A DNA stretch of 27,867 nt, taken from Brotaphodocola faecis. Its GTDB lineage: Bacteria > Bacillota > Clostridia > Lachnospirales > Lachnospiraceae. The stretch spans positions 1 through 27,867 of the forward strand of contig NZ_JBBMFJ010000038.1 of assembly GCF_040096075.1 (NCBI RefSeq), in the 5' to 3' direction. Both the position numbers and the translations under genes were made by a program. Position 1 is the stretch's first letter; every line of letters starts with the position of its first letter. Under the pieces are notes generated by a model. That model was not told the origin of the DNA and ran no database searches. It saw only the letters and a list, made by a program, of their open reading frames with translations. Below are positions 15,681 to 22,974 of this stretch, one piece after another.

Positions 15681-16681
15681 AGTTAAGACACCTTTTCTTC
15701 GCCTGTTCCGGCGTGTTCGTGATGATGTTCTCCCTGCTCCTTTTGGTGGTGATTGTCTTCTCGGATGAGGAAGACGGAGGAAGCGGCGGAAACCTTATCT
15801 ATGGGGGCGTGAGCGTATCACAGGAAGTCCTCACCCATAAGCCTATGCTGGAAAAGTATGCAAGAGAATATGGCATAGAGGAATACTTAAATGTGCTGCT
15901 CGCCATCATTCAGGTGGAATCCGGCGGCACGCTGGAAGACGTTATGCAGTCCTCAGAATCTCTGGGGCTTCCCCCAAACTCCCTTAGTACAGAGGAATCC
16001 ATCAAGCAGGGCTGCAAATATTTTTCGGAATTGCTCGCAGCGGCAGAAACAAAGGGCTGTGATTTAAACAGTGCGATTCAGTCCTACAACTACGGCGGCG
16101 GTTTCCTAGACTATGTGGCAGGACGTGGGAAAAAATACACCTTTGAACTGGCAGAGAGCTTCGCAAGAGAAAAATCCAGCGGAAAGAAAGTCACCTACAC
16201 CAACCCTGTTGCGGTAGAGAAAAACGGGGGCTGGCGGTATTCCTACGGAAATATGTTCTATGTCCTCTTGGTATCGCAATACCTGACCGTGGCACAGTTT
16301 GATGATGAAACGGTACAGGCTATCATGGAGGAAGCCTTAAAGTATGAGGGCTGGACGTATGTGTACGGGGGCGATTCCCCCTCCACTTCCTTTGACTGTT
16401 CGGGACTGGTGCAGTGGTGCTATGGCAAGGCAGGAATCGCCCTGCCACGGACAGCACAGGAACAGTACAATGTGACGCAGCATATCCCCCTGTCCGAAGC
16501 AAAAGCAGGGGATTTGGTCTTTTTCCACTCCACCTACAACGCCGGAACCTACATCACCCATGTGGGGCTGTATGTGGGAAATAACCGGATGTACCATGCC
16601 GGAAATCCCATTGGCTACGCAGACCTGACAGGCTCTTACTGGCAACAGCACCTTGCCGGAGCCGGACGAATCAAACAATAA
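15677..16681 (+). CDS. orf14: Bifunctional cell-wall hydrolase, CwlT-like (Tn916 Orf14 / TcpG)
   Basis: A 334-aa exported enzyme that opens peptidoglycan for the transfer channel. A signal anchor lies at about residues 7-29. A lysozyme-like lytic domain follows, with Glu81 in AIIQVESGG and the NYGGG motif near 140. An NlpC/P60 endopeptidase domain covers about 215-334, with Cys241 (FDCSGLVQW) and His295 (THVGLYVG). The same two-domain design is found in CwlT of ICEBs1, where both activities support conjugation. The ATG at 15677 overlaps the orf15 stop (ATGA) and follows AAAGGGGAG. The upstream extension of the frame is within orf15. Confidence 0.94.
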   Translation: MKLRHLFFACSGVFVMMFSLLLLVVIVFSDEEDGGSGGNLIYGGVSVSQEVLTHKPMLEKYAREYGIEEYLNVLLAIIQVESGGTLEDVMQSSESLGLPPNSLSTEESIKQGCKYFSELLAAAETKGCDLNSAIQSYNYGGGFLDYVAGRGKKYTFELAESFAREKSSGKKVTYTNPVAVEKNGGWRYSYGNMFYVLLVSQYLTVAQFDDETVQAIMEEALKYEGWTYVYGGDSPSTSFDCSGLVQWCYGKAGIALPRTAQEQYNVTQHIPLSEAKAGDLVFFHSTYNAGTYITHVGLYVGNNRMYHAGNPIGYADLTGSYWQQHLAGAGRIKQ

Positions 16682-16697
16682 GAAAGGATGAACCGAT

Positions 16698-17606
16698 ATG
16701 ATTCAGATTAGAAAAGAGGAACACCAGAAAAAGCAGAAAGAAAAGAAACTGAAAGTTTACAAAGTCAATACCCACAAAAAAACTGTGATTGCCCTGTGGG
16801 TGCTGCTGGCGGTGAGCTTCCTGTTTGCCGTCTATAAGAATTTCACGGCGATAGACATTCATACTGTCCATGAAACCAAAGTAATTGAGGAACAAATCCT
16901 CGACACTCACAAGATAGAGAATTTTGTGAAGAATTTCGCAGAAGTCTACTATTCATGGGAACAGTCCGCCGCTTCCATTGACAACCGGACAAACGCTTTA
17001 AAAGGGTATCTCACCGGAGAGCTGCAAGCCCTGAATGTAGATACTATCCGAAAGGACATCCCCGTATCGTCTGCCCTGACCGATTTTCAGATATGGGAAA
17101 TCACAGAAGAAAAGGAGCAGCATTATCAAGTGACCTATACGGTGGAACAGCGTATCACAGAGGGAGAATCCAGTAAAACCGTCCGTTCCGCCTATCAGGT
17201 GACGGTCTATGTAGACGGCTCTGGAAACCTGACGATTATCCAGAACCCAACCATTACCAGCGTTCCCGTAAAATCCGGCTACACCCCAAAAGCGGTACAA
17301 AGTGACGGTACGGTGGACTCCATCACCACAGAGGAAATCAACGAATTTCTCACTACCTTTTTCAAGCTGTACCCTACGGCAACCGCAAAGGAGCTGACCT
17401 ATTATGTGAATGAGGGTGTGCTGAAACCTGTGGGAAAAGAGTATATTTTCTCGGAACTGGTAAATCCGGTCTACAACCGAAACGGAAATCAGGTGACAGC
17501 TTCCCTTGCAGTGAAATATCTGGATAACCAGACCATGACAACACAGGTATCACAGTTTAACCTTGTACTGGAAAAGAACGTGGAAAACTGGAAGATTGTG
17601 AAATAG
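16698..17606 (+). CDS. orf13: Conjugation channel protein TcpC (Tn916 Orf13)
   Basis: A 302-aa bitopic membrane protein. A lysine-rich cytoplasmic N-terminus of about 28 residues precedes one membrane segment at about 29-47. The extracellular part forms two similar NTF2-like domains (about 70-185 and 200-302), as known for TcpC and related VirB8-like proteins. It is needed for assembly of the transfer channel. GAAAGGATG precedes the ATG, 16 bases after orf14. It is the last gene of the transfer operon and is followed by a 15-bp-stem terminator at 17620-17662. The sequence becomes clearly AT-richer after it. Confidence 0.92.
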   Translation: MIQIRKEEHQKKQKEKKLKVYKVNTHKKTVIALWVLLAVSFLFAVYKNFTAIDIHTVHETKVIEEQILDTHKIENFVKNFAEVYYSWEQSAASIDNRTNALKGYLTGELQALNVDTIRKDIPVSSALTDFQIWEITEEKEQHYQVTYTVEQRITEGESSKTVRSAYQVTVYVDGSGNLTIIQNPTITSVPVKSGYTPKAVQSDGTVDSITTEEINEFLTTFFKLYPTATAKELTYYVNEGVLKPVGKEYIFSELVNPVYNRNGNQVTASLAVKYLDNQTMTTQVSQFNLVLEKNVENWKIVK

Positions 17607-17619
17607 AGTTATATAAAGC

Positions 17620-17662
17620 AGAAGACACATTGTATTTCCTGAAAGATTACAATGTGTCTTCT
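17620..17662. terminator. Strong terminator between orf13 and the convergent XRE gene
   Basis: A perfect 15-bp stem (17620-17634 with 17648-17662) around a 13-nt loop lies between the converging orf13 and XRE genes. Neither side has a long T tract, but the stem could serve both directions. Confidence 0.8.
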
Positions 17663-17664
17663 CG

Positions 17665-18042
17665 TTAAAATTCTGTTCTGGACATTCCCCTGTCCTCTGT
17701 TTCGACTTCGGCTATCTCTTTTGCTGTGGCGGTGACTACCCGTATTCCTTTCTCACTCATACTATCAAGCAGTGTATCAAGCTGCCTACGTTGTGTATCT
17801 TTTTCCGCTGATTTATCTGGGAAAAAGAATTGGTCTACGGATATATCATAGCGTGTTACAAGCTCATAAAAAATTTGCAAACTCGGCTGTTGTCCTTTAT
17901 TCTCAATATTAGCAAGATAACGTGGTGAGATATACATTTCATCACTTACTTTTTTACGGCTCTCTTTTCGTTCGGTTCTCGCTGCTTTGATAGCTTGTCC
18001 GAAAGCCTTAAAGTCATATTTAGCTGTTGGTCTTTTTGCCAT
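17665..18042 (-). CDS. XRE-family repressor-like protein (Tn916 Orf9-like)
   Basis: A 125-aa regulator on the minus strand. A lambda-repressor-type HTH lies at about residues 12-65 (AARTERKESRKKVSDEMYIS then PRYLANIENKGQQPS). The C-terminal half is hydrophilic. Tn916 has a similarly oriented XRE gene, orf9, between tet(M) and orf7, thought to repress the orf7 promoter. Here it sits directly after orf13 and is separated from orf7 by the whole cargo. It is read divergently from the cargo's HTH gene, so the 160-bp space between them may hold its operators. Confidence 0.88.
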   Translation of the reverse strand: MAKRPTAKYDFKAFGQAIKAARTERKESRKKVSDEMYISPRYLANIENKGQQPSLQIFYELVTRYDISVDQFFFPDKSAEKDTQRRQLDTLLDSMSEKGIRVVTATAKEIAEVETEDRGMSRTEF

Positions 18043-18137
18043 ATTTATTCACCCATATACATTCTACTGTTCCTCTTTCATACTGAATACGTCTATACAG
18101 TTCCTATTTATAGCCATAATAATTCATATGCTTGCAC

Positions 18138-18166
18138 TTGCTATTATTCGTATGCCCGACTATAAT
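18138..18166 (+). promoter_or_regulatory. Promoter of the HTH and two-component genes
   Basis: A -35 TTGCTA at 18138-18143 and a perfect -10 TATAAT at 18161-18166 are 17 bp apart. The -10 is part of the palindrome TATAATTATA (18161-18170). It lies 37 bases before the HTH ATG and faces away from the XRE gene. Confidence 0.72.
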
Positions 18167-18202
18167 TATACTGATATGATTTGTAGAAAGGACTTGGGTG
18201 TT

Positions 18203-18391
18203 ATGGAATATATGTCTTGCCCCGAAGCAGCGAAGAAATGGGGAATTTCTGAAAGGCGGGTACAGGTACTTTGCAGAGAAAACCGCATACTGGGTGTTTC
18301 AAAACTTGGATATATGTGGCTGATACCAAAGGACGCGGAAAAACCGATTGACGGGAGAACAAAACAAGGAAAGGAGCTACACCATGAATAA
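18203..18391 (+). CDS. Small HTH DNA-binding protein (62 aa)
   Basis: A 62-aa protein with a MerR/excisionase-like winged HTH. MEYMSCPEAAKKWGISERRV is a typical first helix-turn-helix, and a wing reading SKLGYMWLIPKDAEKPIDGR follows. Such small HTH proteins are common beside resistance cargo on Firmicutes elements, and the target is unknown. The ATG at 18203 follows AGAAAGGA. Its last 8 bases overlap the response-regulator gene, so it is coupled to the two-component system and may modulate it. It could instead be an excisionase-like factor, but its place with the cargo makes that less likely. Confidence 0.78.
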   Translation: MEYMSCPEAAKKWGISERRVQVLCRENRILGVSKLGYMWLIPKDAEKPIDGRTKQGKELHHE

Positions 18392-19076
18392 AGTTTTGAT
18401 TATAGATGATGATAAAGAGCTTTGTGCGCTGATTAAGCGAAGCGTTTTATCAGAAGATATAGAAGCTGATTTTTGTAATACAGGAAAAGAGGGATTACAA
18501 AAATTAAAAGAAAAAGAATATCAACTTGTGATACTGGACGTTATGATGCCCGGTATGGACGGATTTGAAACACTGGAAGAAATCAGAAAAGAAAACAGTC
18601 TGCCGATTTTGATGTTTACCTCTAAAAATGACAGTGCTTCCAAAGTGCGCGGCTTACGCGCAGGAGCCGATGATTATTTGACAAAGCCTTTTGATATGGA
18701 CGAACTAATAGCCCGTATTATTTCTCTTATACGGCGTTATACCCGTTTCAATCAAACAGACGGAATGACACAGCAGCTTGAATTTGACGGATTGAAAATA
18801 GACCTTGAAAATCGTTCTATTATTACGGAAAATGGAACTTTTGAGTTGCCCCCAAAGGAATTTGACCTGCTTTTATACTGCGCGAAACATCAAGGAAAAA
18901 TTTTGACAAAGCAACAGATTTATGAAGAAGTGTGGGGAGAAGAATATGTTTATGATGACAGTAACATTATGGCGATTATTAGCCGACTTCGCAAGAAATT
19001 AGAGGTAAATCCCGGAAACCCCAAATACATTCAGACAATTAAGGGAATTGGTTATCGCTTTAGCAAGGAGGTTTGA
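18384..19076 (+). CDS. OmpR/PhoB-family response regulator
   Basis: A 230-aa response regulator. The receiver domain (about 1-118) has the acidic pocket Asp8-Asp9, phosphoacceptor Asp52 (VILDVMMPGMDG), Thr in LMFTSKND and Lys in DYLTKPFD. The C-terminal OmpR-type winged helix (about 130-228) ends with the usual YIQTIKGIGYRF. The ATG at 18384 follows AAGGAG and overlaps the HTH gene. The kinase gene follows 5 bases downstream. Four 11-bp-spaced repeats in front of the ABC operon (20057-20098) are its probable targets. Confidence 0.95.
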   Translation: MNKVLIIDDDKELCALIKRSVLSEDIEADFCNTGKEGLQKLKEKEYQLVILDVMMPGMDGFETLEEIRKENSLPILMFTSKNDSASKVRGLRAGADDYLTKPFDMDELIARIISLIRRYTRFNQTDGMTQQLEFDGLKIDLENRSIITENGTFELPPKEFDLLLYCAKHQGKILTKQQIYEEVWGEEYVYDDSNIMAIISRLRKKLEVNPGNPKYIQTIKGIGYRFSKEV

Positions 19077-19081
19077 TTTTT

Positions 19082-19999
19082 ATGGAAGCGATTATTTTTC
19101 TATCAATTATCATTACACTTTTTTCTATTTTTGTTTCTTGCCTTGTTATCCGGCGTGTTAAAAAGCAGATAGCAGAAATAACAGACGCATTGGCTGATGT
19201 AAAAAATGGGAATGGAAACAGGCGGATTTTATCAGCAACAAATGAACTGGTAGCTCCTCTTGCTTATGAAATCAATGAGATTGTTGTATCTTATGAGAAA
19301 AGGCTGTCTACTGTCCGGCAGGCAGAAGAAACGAACCGCCAGCTTATGACAAGCCTTTCCCATGATGTTCGGACACCGCTTACCACACTTATTGGGTATC
19401 TTGACGCCGCACATAGAGGAATTGTCACAGGAAAAGACAAGGACGACTATATCGAAACTGCCCGTCGTAAAGCTCACGATTTGAAAGAATATATAGATAT
19501 TCTTTTTGACTGGTTCAAATTAAACTCTAATGAGTTTGCTATGGATATAAATACCGTTGAAGCTGCGGAACTAACACGAAATATTTTGATTGACTGGATA
19601 CCTATATTTGAAGATAGGCAGATAGATTATAACATTGATATTCCCGAACAGCCTTTCCGAGTAAAACTTGATACGGACGGTTATATGCGGATATTGAATA
19701 ATCTTATTCAGAATGTAATTTCCCACAGTCATGCAGACAAAATAGAAATATTCCTATCAAAGCAGGAAAAAAATATGCAAATTCGATTAACTGATAACGG
19801 GATAGGCATTGAAAAAGAAGATTTGAAACATATTTTCGAGAGGCTTTATAAATGTGATAAAGGGCGTGCTGAAAAAGGCAGCGGTCTTGGCTTATCTATC
19901 GTTCATCAGCTTGTGGAAAAGATGAATGGCACAATAACAGCAGATAGTGTACCGGAAAAAGGAACTAAATTTACTTTACTTTTTCCGTTGATAGATTAA
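19082..19999 (+). CDS. Sensor histidine kinase with minimal sensor region
   Basis: A 305-aa kinase with a single membrane segment at about residues 3-23 and essentially no extracellular domain. A short linker, the phosphoacceptor His94 in SLSHDVRTPLT, an N box (LNNLIQNVISHS) and G boxes (DNGIGIE and GSGLGLSIV) follow. Kinases of this shape often sense through the membrane or through a partner transporter, so the neighbouring ABC transporter may help detect the drug; this is inference. The ATG at 19082 is preferred over the TTG at 19073, which would sit only 1 nt after the AAGGAGG. It forms an operon with the response regulator. Confidence 0.93.
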   Translation: MEAIIFLSIIITLFSIFVSCLVIRRVKKQIAEITDALADVKNGNGNRRILSATNELVAPLAYEINEIVVSYEKRLSTVRQAEETNRQLMTSLSHDVRTPLTTLIGYLDAAHRGIVTGKDKDDYIETARRKAHDLKEYIDILFDWFKLNSNEFAMDINTVEAAELTRNILIDWIPIFEDRQIDYNIDIPEQPFRVKLDTDGYMRILNNLIQNVISHSHADKIEIFLSKQEKNMQIRLTDNGIGIEKEDLKHIFERLYKCDKGRAEKGSGLGLSIVHQLVEKMNGTITADSVPEKGTKFTLLFPLID

Positions 20000-20030
20000 G
20001 GCTTTTCCGTCTTTATGGCGGGAGCCTTAA
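19996..20030 (+). terminator. Hairpin after the kinase gene
   Basis: TTAAGGCT at 19996-20003 pairs with AGCCTTAA at 20023-20030, with an inner CCG/CGG pairing. It overlaps the kinase stop codon. The tail is TTACTTTC rather than a full T tract, so termination may be weak. It separates the two-component operon from the transporter promoter. Confidence 0.6.
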
Positions 20031-20056
20031 TTACTTTCGGAAGCTGTATTTGAAAT

Positions 20057-20111
20057 TGCAAGGTTAATGCAAGGTTGTTGCAAGGTTAATGCAAGATTGG
20101 AGTGATAGAAT
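20057..20111 (+). promoter_or_regulatory. Four tandem response-regulator boxes and -10 of the ABC operon
   Basis: TGCAAGGTT occurs at 20057, 20068 and 20079 exactly, and at 20090 as TGCAAGATT. The period is exactly 11 bp, about one turn of DNA. A -10 TAGAAT lies at 20106-20111, and the last box covers the place of the -35, which is otherwise poor. OmpR-family regulators bind such same-face direct repeats and activate promoters lacking a -35. The encoded response regulator is the obvious candidate. Confidence 0.8.
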
Positions 20112-20136
20112 ACTTTACAGAACAGGAGGTTTGAAT

Positions 20137-21063
20137 ATGGACACAAAATATATCATTGAAACAAAAAATCTTACAAAGCAGTACGGCTCACAAAAGAGTG
20201 TTGCTGACTTAAATATCCATGTACAGAGAGGAAGAATTTATGGACTGCTTGGAAGAAACGGAGCCGGAAAAACAACTACTATGAAAATGCTGCTTGGATT
20301 GACAAAGCCTACTTCCGGCGAATTCAAAATATGGGGAAAGGCTTTGCAGGGGAATGAAAAGAAACTTTTGCCCCGTATCGGTAGCTTGATTGAGTCCCCC
20401 GGCTTTTATCCTAATCTGACTGCTACGGAAAATTTGCGTATCTTTGCAACCTTACGAGGTGTGCCAAACAATCATGCGATTAAAGACGCTTTAGATTTAG
20501 TAGGACTGCCTTATAAGGACAAAAAACTGTTTTCCCAGTATTCGCTTGGTATGAAACAACGTCTTGCGATTGCACTTGCTGTTATGCACGACCCGGAACT
20601 TTTAATTTTAGATGAACCTATCAACGGGCTTGACCCTATCGGTATTGCGGAAGTTCGCTCTTTTATTCGTGAGCTTTGTGACACAAGAGGAAAAACAATT
20701 TTAATTTCCAGTCATATTCTTTCAGAAATCGCACTACTGGCTGATGACATTGGTATTATCGACCATGGCAAACTACTGGAAGAAGAAAGCCTTGCAGAAC
20801 TGGAACAAAAAAGTAGCAAACATATTCGATTTACTCTTTCTGATACCGCACAGGCAGCAAGAATTTTGGAACGTACTTTCCACGAAAGCCATTTTTCTAT
20901 ACAGGACGACCATAACTTACGCTTGCATAACCTTGACTTATCCGTAGGAAAAATTGTAACTGCCTTTGTGGAAAATGGATTGGAGGTATCAGAAGCTCAT
21001 ACCTGCGAAGAAAGTCTTGAAGATTACTTCAAGCGAGTGACGGGAGGCGAGGGAATTGCTTAA
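20137..21063 (+). CDS. ABC transporter ATPase, lantibiotic-immunity (LanF/BcrA) type
   Basis: A 308-aa ATPase with Walker A GRNGAGKT (39-46), signature YSLGMKQRL, Walker B LLILDEPINGLDP and H-loop ISSH. In the place of the Q-loop Gln there is Glu86 in IGSLIESPGFYPNLTATENL; this 'E-loop' has been described for LanF ATPases of lantibiotic immunity such as NukF. The C-terminal 90 residues are an accessory domain also found in LanF/BcrA proteins. The ATG at 20137 follows AGGAGG. Two permease genes follow, the first overlapping by 8 bases, giving a LanFEG-like set. Export of a cationic peptide or bacitracin-like drug is the likely role; the substrate is not shown by the sequence. Confidence 0.92.
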   Translation: MDTKYIIETKNLTKQYGSQKSVADLNIHVQRGRIYGLLGRNGAGKTTTMKMLLGLTKPTSGEFKIWGKALQGNEKKLLPRIGSLIESPGFYPNLTATENLRIFATLRGVPNNHAIKDALDLVGLPYKDKKLFSQYSLGMKQRLAIALAVMHDPELLILDEPINGLDPIGIAEVRSFIRELCDTRGKTILISSHILSEIALLADDIGIIDHGKLLEEESLAELEQKSSKHIRFTLSDTAQAARILERTFHESHFSIQDDHNLRLHNLDLSVGKIVTAFVENGLEVSEAHTCEESLEDYFKRVTGGEGIA

Positions 21064-21784
21064 ATTGGTCTATTGTGAATTTCTTAAATTAAAGCGGAAA
21101 AAATTTATATTTTTAACTATCTTTGCAGCCGCTTTGTTTCCTATTCCTATGACTACATTTGCAGCTAAAAGCAATTTAGGATTTGACTGGCTTTATTTGA
21201 ATATTGGAGTGTTTGGGTATTTCTTATTATTACCAACGGTTTTAGGAATTTTGGGAGCTATATTGTTCTTTTCAGAAAAGACGAATGGAACCCAAAAGAA
21301 CATTAACACAATTCCTATTTCCACAGCAGCCTTAATTACTGCAAAAGTAATTACAATATTGATATTTTCCATTATTTATTCTCTTGCGACAAATGCCGCA
21401 ACCTTAATAGGGGGATTGATAATAGGTAGTGCCGACCATATTCTTTACAGGCTATTGCTTGGAGTCTTGATTGGCGTTATGGTGGCAGTTTCCATACTCC
21501 CTGTTATCGCTATCGAATGTCTTAGCAAAAAAGGATATATTTTTTCAATAATCCTATCGTTTATTTATGCAAGCGCAAGTTTTGCTATTGTTTTTGCTAT
21601 GTCAAACGTATTATCCCCTCTGTCGGCTGTTTTTAGATGGGCTTTACCTCACATGACTACGGGACCAACATACAGATTAGACGACTGGTTTTTAAGTTCT
21701 CCCGCATGTATTGGTATTTTGATATTAACAGCTATTGCTTCACTAATGCTTGCGATTATTTATAAAAGCAAGCAGGAAATTTAG
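21056..21784 (+). CDS. ABC transporter permease, LanE/LanG-like (first)
   Basis: A 242-aa membrane protein with about six hydrophobic segments and a cytoplasmic start reading LKLVYCEFLKLKRKKFIFLT, typical of ABC-2 immunity permeases. It begins with TTG at 21056, which has GGAGG at 21043-21047 and an 8-nt gap, and overlaps the ATPase gene by 8 bases. Together with the ATPase and the second permease it would form a heteromeric exporter in the cytoplasmic membrane. The low GC content resembles the rest of the cargo and not the transfer module. Which of the LanE and LanG types it matches cannot be decided by eye. Confidence 0.85.
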   Translation: MLKLVYCEFLKLKRKKFIFLTIFAAALFPIPMTTFAAKSNLGFDWLYLNIGVFGYFLLLPTVLGILGAILFFSEKTNGTQKNINTIPISTAALITAKVITILIFSIIYSLATNAATLIGGLIIGSADHILYRLLLGVLIGVMVAVSILPVIAIECLSKKGYIFSIILSFIYASASFAIVFAMSNVLSPLSAVFRWALPHMTTGPTYRLDDWFLSSPACIGILILTAIASLMLAIIYKSKQEI

Positions 21785-21797
21785 GAGGTGCTTAGAA

Positions 21798-22529
21798 ATG
21801 GTGCGACTAATAAAAACAGAGTTCTTGAAATATAAACGATACAATATTCTCTGGCTTGGAATTGTATCTGTACTTTTTTCAATTATTTTAGCGGCGTTTC
21901 AATTAGCTGGAACCAACAACAGCGTTGTTAGTTACGCGGGGCTTTCAGAGGGAGTTATCTGGAACCATTTTAGTTTATTTCTTCCGTTCACTTTTACATT
22001 GGTAGTTGGATATTCTATTAACCGGGAATATACCGACTTTACATTAAAAAATATATTGACTGTTCCGGTTTCAAAATTTAGGTTAATCTTATCTAAACTA
22101 ATAGTAGGCTATGGTTTGGTAATCTTTGAGTGGATTTTTAGTTTTATTGTCACTCTGGTAATTGCGGGAATAATGAATTGTGCAGATATAAATTTCAATT
22201 CTTGCCTGATAAGCCTTGAACAGCTATTTATTGTAAGTACCTGTTGCTATATTGCAGTTCTTCCAGTCATTGTTATAACAACGAGAAAGCAGGACAAATT
22301 CTTGTCTGGGGTAATCTTCTCATTCTTCTATGGGTTTTGCGGAATATTCCTTGCTGACGGAAACCTTATCAATTTATACCCTATGACGACAGGGCTAGTG
22401 TTTTCAAATTATGCACATGATGAAAAAGTTGTATATTATCCGGCATTAAGTACAAGCGTCATGGTTATTATTTTCATTGGTACTATTATTCTTCTTAAAG
22501 TGTTCAATCGACAACATAATGATATATAA
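21798..22529 (+). CDS. ABC transporter permease, LanE/LanG-like (second)
   Basis: A 243-aa permease with about six membrane segments, beginning MVRLIKTEFLKYKRYNILWL, the same kind of cytoplasmic start as the first permease (x-E-F-L-K-x-K-R). The ATG at 21798 follows AGGAGG at 21783-21788 by 9 nt. The frame is open from 21750, but that part lies in the previous gene. Paired permeases of about 240-250 aa behind a LanF-type ATPase are the normal LanFEG arrangement. It is the last gene of the cargo operon, and two hairpins and a strong terminator follow. Confidence 0.85.
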   Translation: MVRLIKTEFLKYKRYNILWLGIVSVLFSIILAAFQLAGTNNSVVSYAGLSEGVIWNHFSLFLPFTFTLVVGYSINREYTDFTLKNILTVPVSKFRLILSKLIVGYGLVIFEWIFSFIVTLVIAGIMNCADINFNSCLISLEQLFIVSTCCYIAVLPVIVITTRKQDKFLSGVIFSFFYGFCGIFLADGNLINLYPMTTGLVFSNYAHDEKVVYYPALSTSVMVIIFIGTIILLKVFNRQHNDI

Positions 22530-22573
22530 TCTGCCGGACGACGGTAAAGAAAAAAAGCCGTCGTATCGCAGAT
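22529..22573 (+). terminator. Hairpin directly after the permease gene
   Basis: ATCTGC at 22529-22534 pairs with GCAGAT at 22568-22573, and ACGACGG at 22538-22544 pairs with CCGTCGT at 22558-22564. The loop is A-rich and the tail TTTT is short. It probably works together with the stronger terminator that follows. Confidence 0.6.
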
Positions 22574-22592
22574 AGATTTTCACGCGCCTTTG

Positions 22593-22632
22593 AAGCGGTG
22601 GCTTTGATTTTTAGAGCCGCCGCTTCTTTTTG
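22593..22632 (+). terminator. Strong terminator of the cargo operon
   Basis: AAGCGGTGGCT at 22593-22603 pairs with AGCCGCCGCTT at 22615-22625 (11 bp, one G-U), followed by CTTTTTG. Confidence 0.92.
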
Positions 22633-22694
22633 TCTATTCTTGAACCAACGATAACACAGAATAATGAGTAGTGGCATTTAGGAGGATTGCCACT

Positions 22695-22754
22695 ATGGGG
22701 ATTTCTTTGTTGCTGTACAGCATACATAAGTTACATTCATTAAAAAAAGTATAG
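22695..22754 (+). CDS. 19-codon leader-peptide candidate
   Basis: A tiny frame reading MGISLLLYSIHKLHSLKKV starts at ATG 22695. An ideal AGGAGG at 22680-22685 lies 9 nt upstream. The Shine-Dalgarno lies in the loop of a perfect 7-bp hairpin (AGTGGCA 22670-22676 with TGCCACT 22688-22694). A second, competing hairpin could form between CACTATGGGG (22691-22700, covering the start codon) and CCCCACTGTG (22758-22767). A terminator follows at 22827-22861. The layout resembles translation-controlled attenuators of ribosome-targeting resistance genes. The peptide has the same length and first three residues as the ErmC leader, which may be chance. No resistance gene follows directly; the next gene is orf7. 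Confidence 0.55.
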   Translation: MGISLLLYSIHKLHSLKKV

Positions 22755-22826
22755 CTCCCCCACTGTGGAAGTCCGACTTTGAATATGAACTGACAAGTCA
22801 TATTTATTCTACTGTTATTTCTTATG

Positions 22827-22861
22827 CACTCATTTTTATTTTAAAATGGGTGTATTTTTTT
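22827..22861 (+). terminator. Terminator between leader peptide and orf7
   Basis: CACTCATTTT at 22827-22836 pairs with AAAATGGGTG at 22843-22852 (10 bp, one G-U) around a 6-nt loop, followed by a T tract at 22855-22861. If transcription of orf7 begins before the leader peptide, this would be a conditional attenuator. Confidence 0.88.
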
Positions 22862-22880
22862 ATTCAAAAATGCAACTGCA

Positions 22881-22966
22881 CCCCCTGTCCTGTCGGGACT
22901 AAGAGCGAAAAGGGGGAAAGAAGCAGAAATTCCTATCAACTCGCTCCCTTTCAAGGCTGGAAAGGG
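22881..22966 (+). promoter_or_regulatory. Folded 5' leader of orf7 hiding its ribosome site
   Basis: CCCCCT at 22881-22886 pairs with AGGGGG at 22911-22916, with an inner GTCC/GGAC pair. Next to the gene, CCCTTTC at 22946-22952 pairs perfectly with GAAAGGG at 22960-22966, which covers part of the AAGGGGGTGA ribosome site for the ATG at 22975. This would lower orf7 translation unless it is opened. Confidence 0.65.
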
Positions 22967-22974
22967 GGTGAGTA

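Noticed and set aside
17610..22560. tet(M) or its leader region, expected at this place in Tn916 and Tn5397
   Set aside because: No ribosomal-protection gene is present; the slot is filled by regulators and an ABC transporter.
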